64,000 nucleotides of DNA, taken from the NCBI RefSeq assembly GCF_003086295.3, contig NW_027255452.1, forward strand, positions 682,001 to 746,000. The letters are read 5' to 3'. A program made the position numbers and the translations under genes. The notes below the pieces were generated by a model. It did not search any database, was not told the DNA's origin, and worked only from the letters and a program-made list of their open reading frames with translations. Positions 22,028 to 33,970 of the stretch are shown here, in pieces (positions within the stretch are counted from its first letter, which is position 1; each line of letters starts with the position of its first letter). The DNA is from Arachis hypogaea (Eukaryota; Streptophyta; Magnoliopsida; Fabales; Fabaceae).

Positions 22028-24132
22028 TTTTATATGGTTTTGTAGGGTTTCTTAGGGTTTTCCTAGGTTTTCTACGGTTTTCTAGGTTTTTTAGGAATTT
22101 CCAAGGTTTTCTAGGATTCTTTAGAGTTTTCAAGGTTTTCTAGAGTTTTCTAGCGTTTTTTAGGATTTTCTAGGGTTTTTAGAGTTTTCTAGAATTCTCT
22201 AGGGTTTTCTTGGATTTTCTTGGGTTTTCTAAGTTTTTTAGGGTTTTTAGGATTTTTAGGATTTTTTTTTAGTTTTCTAGGATTTTCTAGGGTTTTTTAG
22301 GGATTTCTAGGGTTTTTATGATATTCTAGGACTTTTAAGGGTTTTTCTAGGTTTTTTGGATTTCTTTTAGAGTTTTCTAGGGTTTTCTAGGATTTTCTAG
22401 GGTTTTTTAGGGTTTTCTAAGATTTTCTAGGTTTTCTAGGGTTTTTAGGATTTTTCTATGGTTTTCTAGGGTTTTTAGGGATTTCTTGGGTTTTTCAGGG
22501 TTTTTTTTAGGTTTTTTTTTGTTTTCCAGGTTGTTTTGGGGTTTTATATGGTTTTATTGGATTTTCTAGGCTTTGTAGGGTTTTTTAGGGTTTTCTAGGG
22601 TTTTATATTTTTCTAGGATTTCCTATGGATTTCTAGGGTTTTTAGGGATTTCTTGGGTATTTAGGGTTTTCTAGGGTGTTCTAGGGTTTTTAGGGTTTTT
22701 GGGTTTTCTAGGGTTTTTTATGGTTTTCTAGGGTTTATTAGGGTTTTCTAAGGTTTTTAGGGTTATCTAGGATTTTTAGGGTTTTAGGGTTTTAACGGTT
22801 TTTAGGGTTTTCTAGAATTTTTTAGGGTTTTTTAGAGTTTTTTATGTTTTCTAGGGTTTTTAGGGTTTTCTAGAATTTTTAGGGTTTTTAGGATTTTTTT
22901 TGGTTATCTAGTGTTATCTAGGGTTTTCTTGGATTTTTTTAGGGTTTTTAGGGTTTTCTTGGGTTTTTTAGAATTTTCTAGGGTTTTCTAGGGTTTTCTT
23001 AGGGTTTTTAGGGTTTTCTAGGATTTTTAGGGTTTTCTAGGGTTTTTTAGGGTTTTCTAGGGTTTTTTGGGTTTTTTGGGTTGTCTAGGGTTATCTAGGC
23101 TTTTCTAGGATTTTTTAGGGTTTTTTAGTGTTTTTAGGGTTTTCTTGGGTTTTTTAGAATTTTCTAAGGTTTTCGAGGATTTTCTAGGGTTTTTTAGGAT
23201 TTTCTAGGATTTTTAGGGATTTCTACAGTTTTCTAGTGTTTTTAGGTTTTTCTAGGGTTTTCTAAGGTTTTTAGGATTTTCAAGGGTTTTTAGGGTTTTC
23301 TTGGATTTTTTATGATTTTCTAGAATTTTCTAGGGTTTTCTAGAATTTTCTAGGATTTATAGGGTTTTCTAGCGTTTTTTAGGGTTTTCTAGGGTTTTTT
23401 GGGTTTTTTGGGTTGTCTAGGGTTATCTAGGCTTTCTAGGATTTTTAGGGTTTTTAGTGTTTTTTAGGGTTTTCTTGGTTTTTTAGAATTTTCTAAGGTT
23501 TTCGAGGATTTTCTAGGGTTTTAGGGTTTTCTAGGATTTTTTAGGGATTTTCTACAGTTTTCTAGTGTTATTAGGTTTTTCTAGGGTTTTCTAAGGTTTT
23601 TAGGATTTTCAAGGTTTTTTAGGGTTTTCTACGATTTTTTAGGGTTTTTAGGGATTTTAGAGTTTTCTAGGGTTTTTAATGTTTTCTTGATTTTTTATGA
23701 TTTTCTAGGGATTTTCTAGGATTTTTTAGGGTTTTTTTAGGGTTTTTCTAGATTTTCTAGGATTTTTTTAGGATTTTTAGGGTTTTCTAGGATTTTTTAG
23801 GGTTTTCTAGGGTTTTCTGGATTTCTAGGATTTTTTTAGGATTTTTAGTTTTCTTGTTTTTTTAGGGTTTTCTAGAGTTTTCTAAGGTTTTAGGGTTTTT
23901 AGATTTTCTAGGGTTTTCTAGGTTTTTAGGTTTTCCTTGGATTTTTAGGGTTTTTTAGGGTTTTTTAGTTTTTTGGTTTTTAATTTTTAGGATTTTTCTA
24001 GGGTTTTTTAGCGTTTTCTGGTTTTTAGGGTTTTAGGTTTTTATGGATTTTTTAGGGTTTTTTAGGCATTTTAGGGGTTTTCTAGGATTTAGGGTTTTCT
24101 AGTGTTTTTAGAATTTTCTAGGTTTTTTAGGG
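22028..24132 (+). repeat. HOR unit 16: D unit with internal tandem duplication (2105 bp)
   Basis: D diagnostics: CCAGGTTGTTTTGGGG near 22527 and GGGTTTATTAGGG near 22731. EcoRI 22192-22197. The excess over 1.74 kb is explained by a 332-bp direct duplication of the part from GTTGTCTAGGGTTATC to CTACAG and CAAGGG: the word TTGTCTAGGG occurs at 23081 and again at 23413. CGAGGATTTTC is present in both copies. The unit becomes noisy at about 23820-24060. Confidence 0.85.
23081..23412 (+). repeat. First copy of a 332-bp direct duplication inside unit 16
   Basis: Begins at TTGTCTAGGGTTATC, passes CTAAGGTTTTCGAGG, CTACAG, TAGTGTTTTTAGG and CAAGGG, then joins at about 23300-23330 through TTATGATTTTC to CTAGAATTTTCTAGGG and TCTAGCG. 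The second copy starts at 23413 with the same order and continues into the normal CTACGA end. Structure fits unequal exchange between neighbouring D units. Confidence 0.8.
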
Positions 24133-25842
24133 TTTTATATGGTTTTGTAGGGTTTCTTAGGGTTTTCTTAGGTTTTCTACGGTTTTCTAGGTTTTTTAGG
24201 AATTTCCAGGGTTTTCTAGGATTTTTAGAGTTTTCAAGGTTTTCTAGAGTTTTCTAGGGTTTTTTAGATTTTCTAGGGTTTTTAGAGTTTTCTAGAATTC
24301 TCTAGGGTTTTCTTGGATTTTCTTGGGTTTTCTAAGTTTTTTAGGGTTTTAGGATTTTTAGGATTTTTTTTTAGTTTTCTAGGATTTTCTAGGGTTTTTA
24401 GGGATTTTGGGTTTTTATGATATTCTAGGACTTTTAAGGGTTTTCTAGGTTTTTTGGATTTCTTTTAGAGTTTTCTAGGGTTTTCTAGGATTTTCTAGGT
24501 TTTTGGGTTTTCTAAGATTTTCTAGGGTTTTAGGATTTTGTATGTTTTCTAGGTTTTTAGGGATTTCTTGTGTTTTTCAGGGTTTTTTTAGTTTTTTTGT
24601 TTTCCAGGTTTTTTTGGGTTTTATATGGTTTTATTGGATTTTCTAGGCTTTTCTAGGTTTTTTAGGGTTTTCTAGGGTTTTTATCGTTTTCTAGGATTTC
24701 CTATGGATTTCTAGGGTTTTTAGGGATTTCTTGGGTATTTAGGGTTTTCTAGGGTGTTCTAGGGTTTTTAGGGTTTTTTGGGTTTTCTAGGGTTTTTTAT
24801 GGTTTTCTAGGATTTATTAGGGTTTTCTAAGGTTTTTAGGGTTATCTAGGATTTTTAGGGTTTTTTAGGGTTTTCAACGGTTTTTAGGGTTTTCTAGGAT
24901 TTTTTAGGGTTTTTTTATGTTTTCTAGGGTTTTTAGGGTTTTCTAGAATTTTTTAGGGTTTTTAGGATTTTTTTTTGGTTATCTAGTGTTATCTAGGGTT
25001 TTCTTGGATTTTTTAGGGTTTTTAGGGTTTTCTTGGGTTTTTTAGAATTTTCTAGGGTTTTCTAGGGTTTTTAGGGTTTTCTAGGATTTTTAGGGTTTTC
25101 TAGGGTTTTTAGGGTTTTCTAGGTTTTTTGGGTTTTTTGGGTTGTCTAGGGTTATCTAGGCTTTTCTAGGATTTTTTAGGGTTTTTTTTGGTGTTTTTAG
25201 GGTTTTCTTGGGTTTTTTAGAATTTCCTAAGGTTTTCAGGATTTTCTAGGGTTTTTAGGGTTTTCTAGGATTTTTAGGGATTTCTACAGTTTTCTAGTGC
25301 TTTTTGGGTTTTTCTAAGGTTTTCTAAGGTTTTTAGCGTTTTCAAGGGTTTTTAGGGTTTTCTACGATTTTTTTAGGGTTTTTAGGGATTTTAGGGTTTT
25401 CTAGGGTTTTTTAGGGTTTTCTTGGATTTTTTATGATTTTCTAGGATTTTCTAGGATTTTTTAGGGTTTTTTAGGGTTTTCTAGGATTTTCTAGGATTTT
25501 TTAGGATTTTTAGGGTTTTCTAGGATTTTTTAGGGTTTTCTAGGGTTTTCTGGAATTTTCTAGGATTTTTTAGGATTTTTAGGGTTTTCTAGTATTTTCT
25601 AGGGTTTTCTAGAGTTTTCTAAGGTTTTTAGGCTTTTCTAGGATTTTCTAGGGTTTTCTAGGGTTTTTTTAGTGTTTTTAGGATTTTTAGGTTTTTTCTA
25701 GGTTTTTTAGCGTTTTCTAAGGTTTTTAGGGTTTTCAAGGGTTTTTATGGTTTTCCATGATTTTTTAGGGTTTTTAGGTTTTAGGGTTTTCTAGGGATTT
25801 TAGGGTTTTCTAGTGTTTTTAGAATTTTCTAGGTTTTTAGGG
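24133..25842 (+). repeat. HOR unit 17: B unit (1710 bp)
   Basis: Full marker series; EcoRI 24295-24300, CTTGTG near 24567, TATCG near 24684, CAACGG near 24875, TAGTGC near 25286, second TAGCG near 25339. The end carries CTGGAATTTTC near 25550 and GGTTTTTTCTAGG before TAGCG near 25690, a combination also seen at the end of unit 20. Confidence 0.88.
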
Positions 25843-27591
25843 TTTTATATGGTTTTGTAGGGTTTCTTAGGGTTTTCTTAGGTTTTTTACGGTTTTCTAG
25901 GTTTTTTAGGAATTTCCAGGGTTTTCTAGGATTCTTTAGAGTTTTCAAGGTTTTCTAGAGTTTTCTAGGGTTTTTTAGGATTTTCTAGGGTTTTTAGAGT
26001 TTTCTAGAATTCTCTAGGGTTTTCTTGGATTTTCTTGGGTTTTCTAAGTTTTTTAGGGTTTTTAGGATTTTTAGGATTTTTTTTTTAGTTTTCTAGGATT
26101 TTCTAGGGTTTTTAGGGATTTCTAGGGTTTTTATGATATTCTAGGACTTTTAAGGGTTTTCTAGGTTTTTTGGATTTCTTTTAGAGTTTTCTAGGGTTTT
26201 TCTAGGATTTTCTAGGGTTTTTAGGTTTTCTAAGATTTTCTAGGGTTTTAGGATTTTGTATGGTTTTCTAGGGTTTTTAGGGATTTCTTGTGTTTTTCAG
26301 GGTTTTTTCAGGTTTTTTTGTTTTCCAGGTTTTTTTGGGTTTTATATGGTTTTATTGGATTTTCTAGGCTTTTCTAGGGTTTTTTAGGGTTTTCTAGGGT
26401 TTTTTATCGTTTTTCTAGGATTTCCTATGGATTTCTAGGGTTTTTAAGGGATTTCTTGGGTATTTAGGGTTTTCTAGGGTGTTCTAGGGTTTTTAGGGTT
26501 TTTGGGTTTTCTAGGGTTTTTTATGGTTTTCTAGGATTTATTAGGGTTTTCTAAGGTTTTTAGGGTTATCTAGGATTTTTAGAGTTTTTTTAGAGTTTTC
26601 AACGGTTTTTTAGGGTTTTCTAGGATTTTTTAGGGTTTTTTATGTTTTCTAGGGTTTTTAGGGTTTTCTAGAATTTTTTAGGGTTTTTAGGATTTTTTTT
26701 TGGTTATCTAGTGTTATCTAGGGTTTTCTTGGATTTTTTAGGGTTTTTAGGGTTTTCTTGGGTTTTTTAGAATTTTCTAGGGTTTTCTAGGGTTTTTTAG
26801 GGTTTTCTAGGGTTTTTAGGGTTTTCTAGGGTTTTTTAGGGTTTTCTAGGGTTTTTTGGGTTTTTTGGGTTGTCTAGGGTTATCTAGGCTTTTCTAGGAT
26901 TTTTTAGGGTTTTTTTTTGGTGTTTTTAGGGTTTTCTTGGGTTTTTTTAGAATTTCCTAAGGTTTTCGAGGATTTTCTAGGGTTTTTAGGGGTTTTCTAG
27001 GATTTTTAGGGATTTCTACAGTTTTCTAGTGCTTTTTGGGTTTTTTCTGGGTTTTCTAAGGTTTTTAGGATTTTCAAAGGGTTTTTAGGGTTTTCTACGA
27101 TTTTTTAGGGTTTTTAGGGATTTTAGGGTTTTCTAGGGTTTTTAGGGTTTTCTTGGATTTTTTATGATTTTCTAGGATTTTCTAGGATTTTTTAGGGTTT
27201 TTTAGGGTTTTCTAGGATTTTCTAGGATTTTTTAGGATTTTTAGGGTTTTCCTAAGGATTTTTTAGGGTTTTCTAGGGTTTTCTGGAATTTTCTAGGATT
27301 TTTTAGGATTTTTAGGGTTTTCTAGTATTTTCTAGGGTTTTCTAGAGTTTTTCTAAGGTTTTTAGGCTTTTCTAGGATTTTCTAGGGTTTTCTAGGGTTT
27401 TTTAGTGTTTTAGGATTTTTAGGATTTTTAGGGTTTTTCTAGGCTTTTTAGCGTTTTCTAAGGTTTTTAGGGTTTTCAAGGGTTTTTATGGTTTCCCATG
27501 ATCTTTTTAGGGTTTTTTAGGCATTTTAGGGTTTTTCTAGGGATTTTAGGGTTTTCTAGTGTTTTTAGAAATTTTCTAGGTTTTTTTAGGG
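25843..27591 (+). repeat. HOR unit 18: B unit, first of a B-B-C block (1749 bp)
   Basis: EcoRI 26007-26012, CTTGTG near 26287, CAACGG near 26599, CGAGGATTTTC near 26967, TAGTGC near 27028. The end has CCCATGATC near 27494 and TCTAGGCTTTTTAGCG near 27438; both variants recur only at the end of unit 21, 4.7 kb later, among the copies I compared. Confidence 0.88.
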
Positions 27592-29295
27592 TTTTATATG
27601 GTTTTGGTAGGGTTTCTTAGGGTTTTCTTAGGTTTTCTACGGTTTTCTAGGTTTTTTTAGGAATTTCCAGGGTTTTCTAGGATTCTTTAGAGTTTTCAAG
27701 GTTTTCTAGAGTTTTCTAGGGTTTTTTAGGATTTTCTAGGGTTTTTTAGAGTTTTCTAGAATTCTCTAGGGTTTTCTTGGATTTTCTTGGGTTTTCTAAG
27801 TTTTTTAGGGTTTTTAGGATTTTTAGGATTTTTTTTAGTTTTCTAGGATTTTCTAGGGTTTTTATGATATTCTAGGACTTTTTAAGGGTTTTCTAGGTTT
27901 TTGGAATTCTTTTAGAGTTTTCTAGGGTTTTTCTAGGATTTTCTAGGGTTTTTTAATAGGGTTTTAAGGATTTTTTGTATGGTTTTCTAGGGTTTTTAGG
28001 GATTTCTTGTGTTTTTCAGGGTTTTTTTTAGGTTTTTTTGTTTTCCAGGTTTTTTGGGGTTTTATATGGTTTATTGGATTTTCTAGGATTTTCTAGGGTT
28101 TTTTAGGGTTTTCTAGGGTTTTTATCGTTTCTAGGATTTCCTATGGATTTCTAGGGTTTTTAGGGATTTCTTGGGTATTTAGGGTTTCTAGGGTGTTCTA
28201 GGGTTTTTAGGGTTTTTGGGTTTTCTAGGGTTTTTTATGGTTTTCTAGGTTTATTAGGGTTTTCTAAGGTTTTTAGGGTTATCTAGGATTTTTAGGGTTT
28301 TTTAGGGTTTTCAACGGTTTTTTAGGGTTTTCTAGGATTTTTTAGGGTTTTTTTATGTTTTCTAGGGTTTTAGGGTTTTCTAGAATTTTTTAGGGTTTTT
28401 AGGATTTTTTTTTGGTTATCTAGTGTTATCTAGGGTTTTCTTGGATTTTTTAGGGTTTTTAGGGTTTTCTTGGGTTTTTTAGATTTTCTAGGGTTTTCTA
28501 GGGTTTTCTAGGGTTTTTAGGGTTTTCTAGGATTTTTAGGGTTTTGTAGGGTTTTTCTTAGGGTTTTCTAGGGTTTTTTGGGTTTTTGGGTTGTCTAGGG
28601 TTATCTAGGCTTTTCTAGGATTTTTTAGGGTTTTTTTTTGTGTTTTTAGGGTTTTTTGGTTTTTAGATTTCCTAAGGTTTCTAAGATTTTCTAGGGTTTT
28701 TTAGGGTTTTCTCTAGGATTTTTTGGGATTTTATACAGTTTTCTAATGCTTTTTGGGTTTTTCTAAGGTTTTTTAAGCGTTTTCAAGGGTTTTTAGGGTT
28801 TTCCTACGATTTTTTTAGGGTTTTTAGGGATTTTAGGGTTTTCTAGGGTTTTTAGGGTTTTCTTGGATTTTTATGAATTTTCTAGGATTTTTCTAGGATT
28901 TTTTAAGGGTTTTCTAGGATTTTCTAGATTTTTAGGATTTTTAGGGTTTTCTAGGTTTTTTTAGGGTTTTCCCATAGGGTTTTCTAGGATTTTAGGTTTT
29001 AGGATTTTTCTAGGGTTTTCCTAGGTTTTAGGTTTTCTAGGTTTTCTAAGGTTTTTATGCCTTTTTCTAGGATTTTCTTGGTTTTTCTAAGCTTTTTTTA
29101 GTGTTTTTTAGGATTTTTAGGATTTTTAGGATTTTCTAGGGGTTTTTTAGCGTTTTCTAAGGTTTTTAGGGTTTTCAAAGGGTTTTTAGGGGTTTTCCAT
29201 GATTTTTTTTAGGATTTTTCTAGGGATTTTAGGGTTTTCTAGGGATTTTTAGGATTTTTCTAGGGTTTTTTAGAATTTTTCTAGGTTTTTTAGGG
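27592..29295 (+). repeat. HOR unit 19: B unit with private variants (1704 bp)
   Basis: EcoRI at 27759-27764 plus an extra EcoRI site at 27904-27909 (TTGGAATTCTTTTAGAG where others have TTGGATTTC). About 20 bp before GATATTC is missing, and the TCTAAGATTTTC word is lost. The word after the second ATATGG reads GGATTTTC instead of GGCTTTTC. Most of these features recur in unit 22. CTTGTG near 28006 marks B. The end has the A/C lead-in. Confidence 0.85.
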
Positions 29296-30541
29296 TTTTA
29301 TATGGTTTTGTAGGGTTTTCTTAGGCTTTTCTTAGGTTTTCTATGGTTTTCTAGGTTTTTTTTTAGGAATTTCCAAGGGTTTTCTAGGATTCTTTAGAGT
29401 TTTCAGGTTTTCTAGAGTTTTCTAGGGTTTTTAGGTTTTCTAGGGTTTTTAGAGTTTTCTTAAGAATTCTCTAGGGGTTTCTTGGATTTTCTTGGGTTTT
29501 CTAAGTTTTTTAGGGTTTTTAGGGATTTTTCGGATTTTTTTTTTTATTTATTTTCTAGATTTTTTAGGGTTTTTTTAGGGATTTCTAGGGTTTTTATGAT
29601 ATTCTAGACTTTAAGGGTTTTCTAGGTTTTTTGGATTTCTTTAGAGTTTCCTAGGGTTTTCTAGGATTTCTATGGTTTTTTAGGGTTTTCTAGATTTTCT
29701 AGAGTTTTCCTAGGGTTTAGGATTTTCTATGGTTTTCTAGGGTTTTTAGGGTTTCTTGGGTTTTTTCAGGGTTTTTTTATGGTTTTTTGTTTTGGCAGGT
29801 CTTTTTTGGGTTTTATATGGTTTTTTGGATTTTCTAGGCTTTTCTAGGGTTTTTTATTGGATTTTCTAGGGTTTTTTATCGGTTTTTAGGATTTCCTATG
29901 GATTTCTAGGTTTTTAGGATTTCTTGGTATTTTAGGGTTTTCTAGGGTTTTTAGGGGTTTTTGGGTTTTCTAGGGTTTTTTATGTTTTCTAGGATTTATT
30001 AGGGTTTTTCTAAGGTTTTTAGGGTTATCTAGGATTTTAGGGTTTTTTTAGGGTTTTCTACGGTTTTTTAGGGTTTTTCTAGGATTTTTTTAGGGTTTTA
30101 GGGTTTTTTAAGGGTTTTTAGGTTTTCTAGGTTTTTATGTTTCCTAGGGTTTTCTAGGATTTTTTAGGGTTTTTAGGGTTATTCTAGGATTTTCTAGGAT
30201 TTTTTAGGATTTTAGGGTTTTCTAGGATTTTTTAGGGTTTTCTAGGTTTTTCTGGAATTTTCTAGTTTTTTTAGGATTTTTAGGTTTTCTAGTATTTTTA
30301 GGTTTTCTAGAGTTTTCTAAGGTTTTTAGGCTTTTCTAGGATTTTCTAGGTTTTCTGGGTTTTTTTTGTTTTTTAGGATTTTTAGGTTTTTTCTAGGTTT
30401 TTTAGCGTTTTCTAAGGTTTTTAGGGTTTTCAAGGGTTTTTTATGGTTTCCCATGATTTTTTAGGGTTTTTAGGCATTTTAGGGTTTTCTAGGGATTTTA
30501 GGGTTTTCTAGTGTTTTTAGAATTTCTAGGTTTTTTTAGGG
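29296..30541 (+). repeat. HOR unit 20: shortened C unit (1246 bp)
   Basis: C diagnostics: CTATGG near 29341 instead of CTACGG, TTTCGGATTTT near 29528, GGCAGGTC near 29795 and TTTATTGG near 29855 before TATCGG. EcoRI 29464-29469. After CTACGG near 30060 (equivalent of CAACGG) the unit passes, between about 30090 and 30180, to the end-of-unit monomers, lacking GGTTATCTAGTG, GTTGTCTAGG, CTACAG and the first TAGCG. The end is of B type (CTGGAATTTTC, CTAGTATTTTT). Confidence 0.8.
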
Positions 30542-32287
30542 TTTTATATGGTTTTGTAGGGTTTCTTAGGGTTTTCTTAGGTTTTTTTACGGTTTTTAGG
30601 TTTTTTAGGAATTTCCAGGGTTTTCTAGGATTCTTTAGAGTTTTCAAGGTTTTCTAGAGTTTTCTAGGGTTTTTTTTAGGATTTTCTAGGGTTTTTTAGA
30701 GTTTTCTAGAATTCTCTAGGGTTTTCTTGGATTTTCTTGGGTTTTCTAAGTTTTTTAGGGTTTTTTAGGATTTTTTAGGATTTTTTTTAGTTTTCTAGGA
30801 TTTTCTAGGTTTTTTAGGGATTTCTAGGGTTTTTATGATATTCTAGGACTTTTAAGGGTTTTCTAGGTTTTTTGGATTTCTTTTAGAGTTTTCTAGGGTT
30901 TTCTAGGATTTTCTAGGGTTTTTTAGGTTTTCTAAGATTTTCTAGGGTTTTAGGATTTTGTATGGTTTTCTAGGGTTTTTAGGGATTTTTGTGTTTTTCA
31001 GGGTTTTTTTTAGGTTTTTTTGTTTTCCAGGTTTTTTTTGGGTTTTATATGGTTTTATTGGATTTTCTAGGCTTTTCTAGGGTTTTTTTAGGGTTTTCTA
31101 GGGTTTTTTAATCGTTTTCTAGGATTTCCTATGGATTTCTAGGGTTTTTAGGGATTTCTTGGGTATTTAGGGTTTTCTAGGGTGTTCTAGGGTTTTTAGG
31201 GTTTTTGGGTTTTCTAGGGTTTTTTATGGTTTTCTAGGATTTATTAGGGTTTTCTAAGGTTTTTAGGGTTATCTAGGATTTTTTAGGGTTTTTTAGGGTT
31301 TTCAACGGTTTTTAGGGTTTTCTAGGATTTTTTAGGGTTTTTTATGTTTTCTAGGGTTTTTAGGGTTTTCTAGAATTTTTTAGGGTTTTTAGGATTTTTT
31401 TTGGTTATCTAGTGTTATCTAGGGTTTTCTTGGATTTTTTAGGGTTTTTAGGGTTTTCTTGGGTTTTTTAGAATTTTCTAGGGTTTTTCTAGGGTTTTCT
31501 AGGGTTTTAGGGTTTTCTAGGATTTTTAGGGTTTTCTAGGGTTTTTAGGGTTTCTAGGGTTTTTTGGGTTTTTTGGGTTGTCTAGGGTTATCTAGGCTTT
31601 TCTAGGATTTTTTAGGGTTTTTTTTTGGTGTTTTTAGGGTTTTTCTTGGGTTTTTTTAGAATTTCCTAAGGTTTTCTAGGATTTTCTAGGGTTTTTAGGG
31701 TTTTCTAGGATTTTTAGGGATTTCTACAGTTTTCTAGTGCTTTTTTGGGTTTTTCTAAGGTTTCTAGGTTTTTAGCGTTTTCAAGGGTTTTTAGGGTTTT
31801 CTACGATTTTTTAGGGTTTTTAGGGATTTTAGGGTTTTCTAGGGTTTTAGGGTTTTCTTGGATTTTTTATGATTTTCTAGATTTTCTAGGATTTTTAGGG
31901 TTTTTTAGGGTTTTCTAGGATTTTCTAGGATTTTTTAGGATTTTTAGGGTTTTCTAGGATTTTTTAGGGTTTTCTAGGGTTTTCTGGATTTTCTAGGATT
32001 TTTTAGGATTTTTAGGGTTTTCTAGATTTTCTAGGGTTTTCTAGAGTTTTCTAAGGTTTTTAGGCTTTTCTAGGATTTTCTAGGTTTTCTAGGGTTTTTT
32101 AGTGTTTTAAGGATTTTTAGGATTTTTAGGGTTTTTCTAGGCTTTTTTAGCGTTTTCTAAGGTTTTTAGGGTTTTCAAGGGTTTTTATGGTTTCCCATGA
32201 TCTTTTAGGGTTTTTAGGGCATTTTAGGGTTTTCTAGGGATTTTAGGGTTTTCTAGTGGTTTTTAGAATTTTCTAGGTTTTTTAGGG
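30542..32287 (+). repeat. HOR unit 21: B unit, first of second B-B-C block (1746 bp)
   Basis: EcoRI 30709-30714, TTTTTGTGTTTTTC near 30986, CAACGG near 31303, TAGTGC near 31736. The end repeats the CCCATGATC and TCTAGGCTTTTTTAGCG variants of the end of unit 18. Start-to-start distance to unit 18 is 4699 bases. Confidence 0.88.
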
Positions 32288-33970
32288 TTTTATATGGTTT
32301 TGTAGGGTTTCTTAGGGTTTTCTTAGGTTTTCCTACGGTTTCTAGGTTTTTTAGGAATTTCCAGGGTTTTCTAGGATTCTTTAGAGTTTTCAAGGTTTTC
32401 TAGAGTTTTCTAGGGTTTTTTAGGATTTTCTAGGGTTTTTAGAGTTTTCTGAATTCTCTAGGGTTTTCTTGGATTTTCTTGGGTTTCTAAGTTTTTTAGG
32501 GTTTTTAGGATTTTTTAGGATTTTTTTAGTTTTCTAGGATTTTCTAGGGTTTTTTAGGGATTTCTAGGTTTTTATGATATTCTAGGACTTTTAAGGGTTT
32601 TCTAGGTTTTTTGGAATTCTTTTAGAGTTTTCTAGGGTTTTCTAGGATTTTCTAGGGTTTTTTAGATTTTTTAGGGTTTTTAGGATTTTGTATGGTTTTC
32701 TAGGGTTTTTAGGGATTTCTTGTGTTTTTCAGGGTTTTTTTTAGGTTTTTTTGTTTTCCAGGTTTTTTGGGTTTTATATGGTTTTATTGGATTTTCTATG
32801 GATTTTTCTAGGGTTTTTTTAGGTTTTCTAGGGTTTTTATCGTTTTCTAGGATTTCCTATGGATTTCTAGGTTTTTAGGGATTCTTGGGTATTTAGGGTT
32901 TTCTGGGTGTTCTAGGTTTTTAGGGTTTTTTGGGTTTTCTAGGGTTTTTTATGGTTTTCTAGGATTTATTAGGTTTTCTAAGGTTTTTAGGGTTATCTAG
33001 GATTTTTAGGGTTTTTAGGGTTTTCAACGGTTTTTAGGGTTTTCTAGGATTTTTTAGGGTTTTTTATGTTTTCTAGGGTTTTTAGGGTTTTTCTAGAATT
33101 TTTTAGGGTAGGATTTTTTTTTGGTTATCTAGTGTTATCTAGGGTTTTCTTGGATTTTTTAGGGTTTTTAGGGTTTTCTTGGGTTTTTTAGAATTTTCTA
33201 GGGTTTTCTAGGGTTTTCTAGGGTTTTTAGGGTTTTCTAGGATTTTTAGGGTTTTCTAGGGTTTTCTAGGGTTTTCTAGGGTTTTTTTGGGTTTTTTGGG
33301 TTGTCTAGGGTTATCTAGGCTTTTCTAGGATTTTTTAGGGTTTTTTTTTTTTTTGTGTTTTTAGGGTTTTCTTGGGTTTTTTAGAATTTCCTAAGGTTTT
33401 CCTAGATTTTCTAGGGTTTTTAGGGTTTTCTAGGATTTTTTGGGATTTCTACAGTTTTCTAATGCTTTTTGGGTTTTTTCTAAGGTTTTTAGCGTTTCAA
33501 GGCTTTTTAGGGTTTTCTAACGTATTTTTTTAGGGTTTTTTAGGGATTTTAGGGTTTTCTAGGGTTTTTTAGGGTTTTTTGGATTTTTATGATTTTCTAG
33601 GATTTTCTGGATTTTTTAGAGGTTTTCTAGGATTTTTTAGGATTTTTAGGATTTTTTTTAGGGGTTTTTTTTTTAGGATTTTTTTAGGGTTTCTAGGGTT
33701 TTCCTAGGATTTTTTTAGGTTTTTAGGTTTTTTAGGTTTTTTAGGGTTTTCTAGATTTTCTAAGGTTTTTTTTTCTAACAGGGTTTTTAGGATTTTTAGG
33801 TTTTTAGGATTTTTTTAGGATTTTTTAGGTTTTTAGGGGTTTTTCGTTCTAAGGTTTTTAGGGTTTTCAAGGGTTTTTAAGGTTTTCCATATTTTTAGGG
33901 TTTTTAGGATTTAGGTTTCTAGGATTTTAGGATTTTCTAGGGTTTTTAGAATTTTCTAGTTTTTTTAGGG
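32288..33970 (+). repeat. HOR unit 22: B unit with the private variants of unit 19 (1683 bp)
   Basis: EcoRI at 32451-32456 and the extra EcoRI site at 32614-32619, as in unit 19. The TCTAAGATTTTC word is lost and the word after the second ATATGG is GGATTTTCTATGG instead of GGCTTTTC. Distance to unit 19 is 4696 bases. The 3' part from about 33340 is noisy, and the end has a weakened A/C lead-in. Confidence 0.82.
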
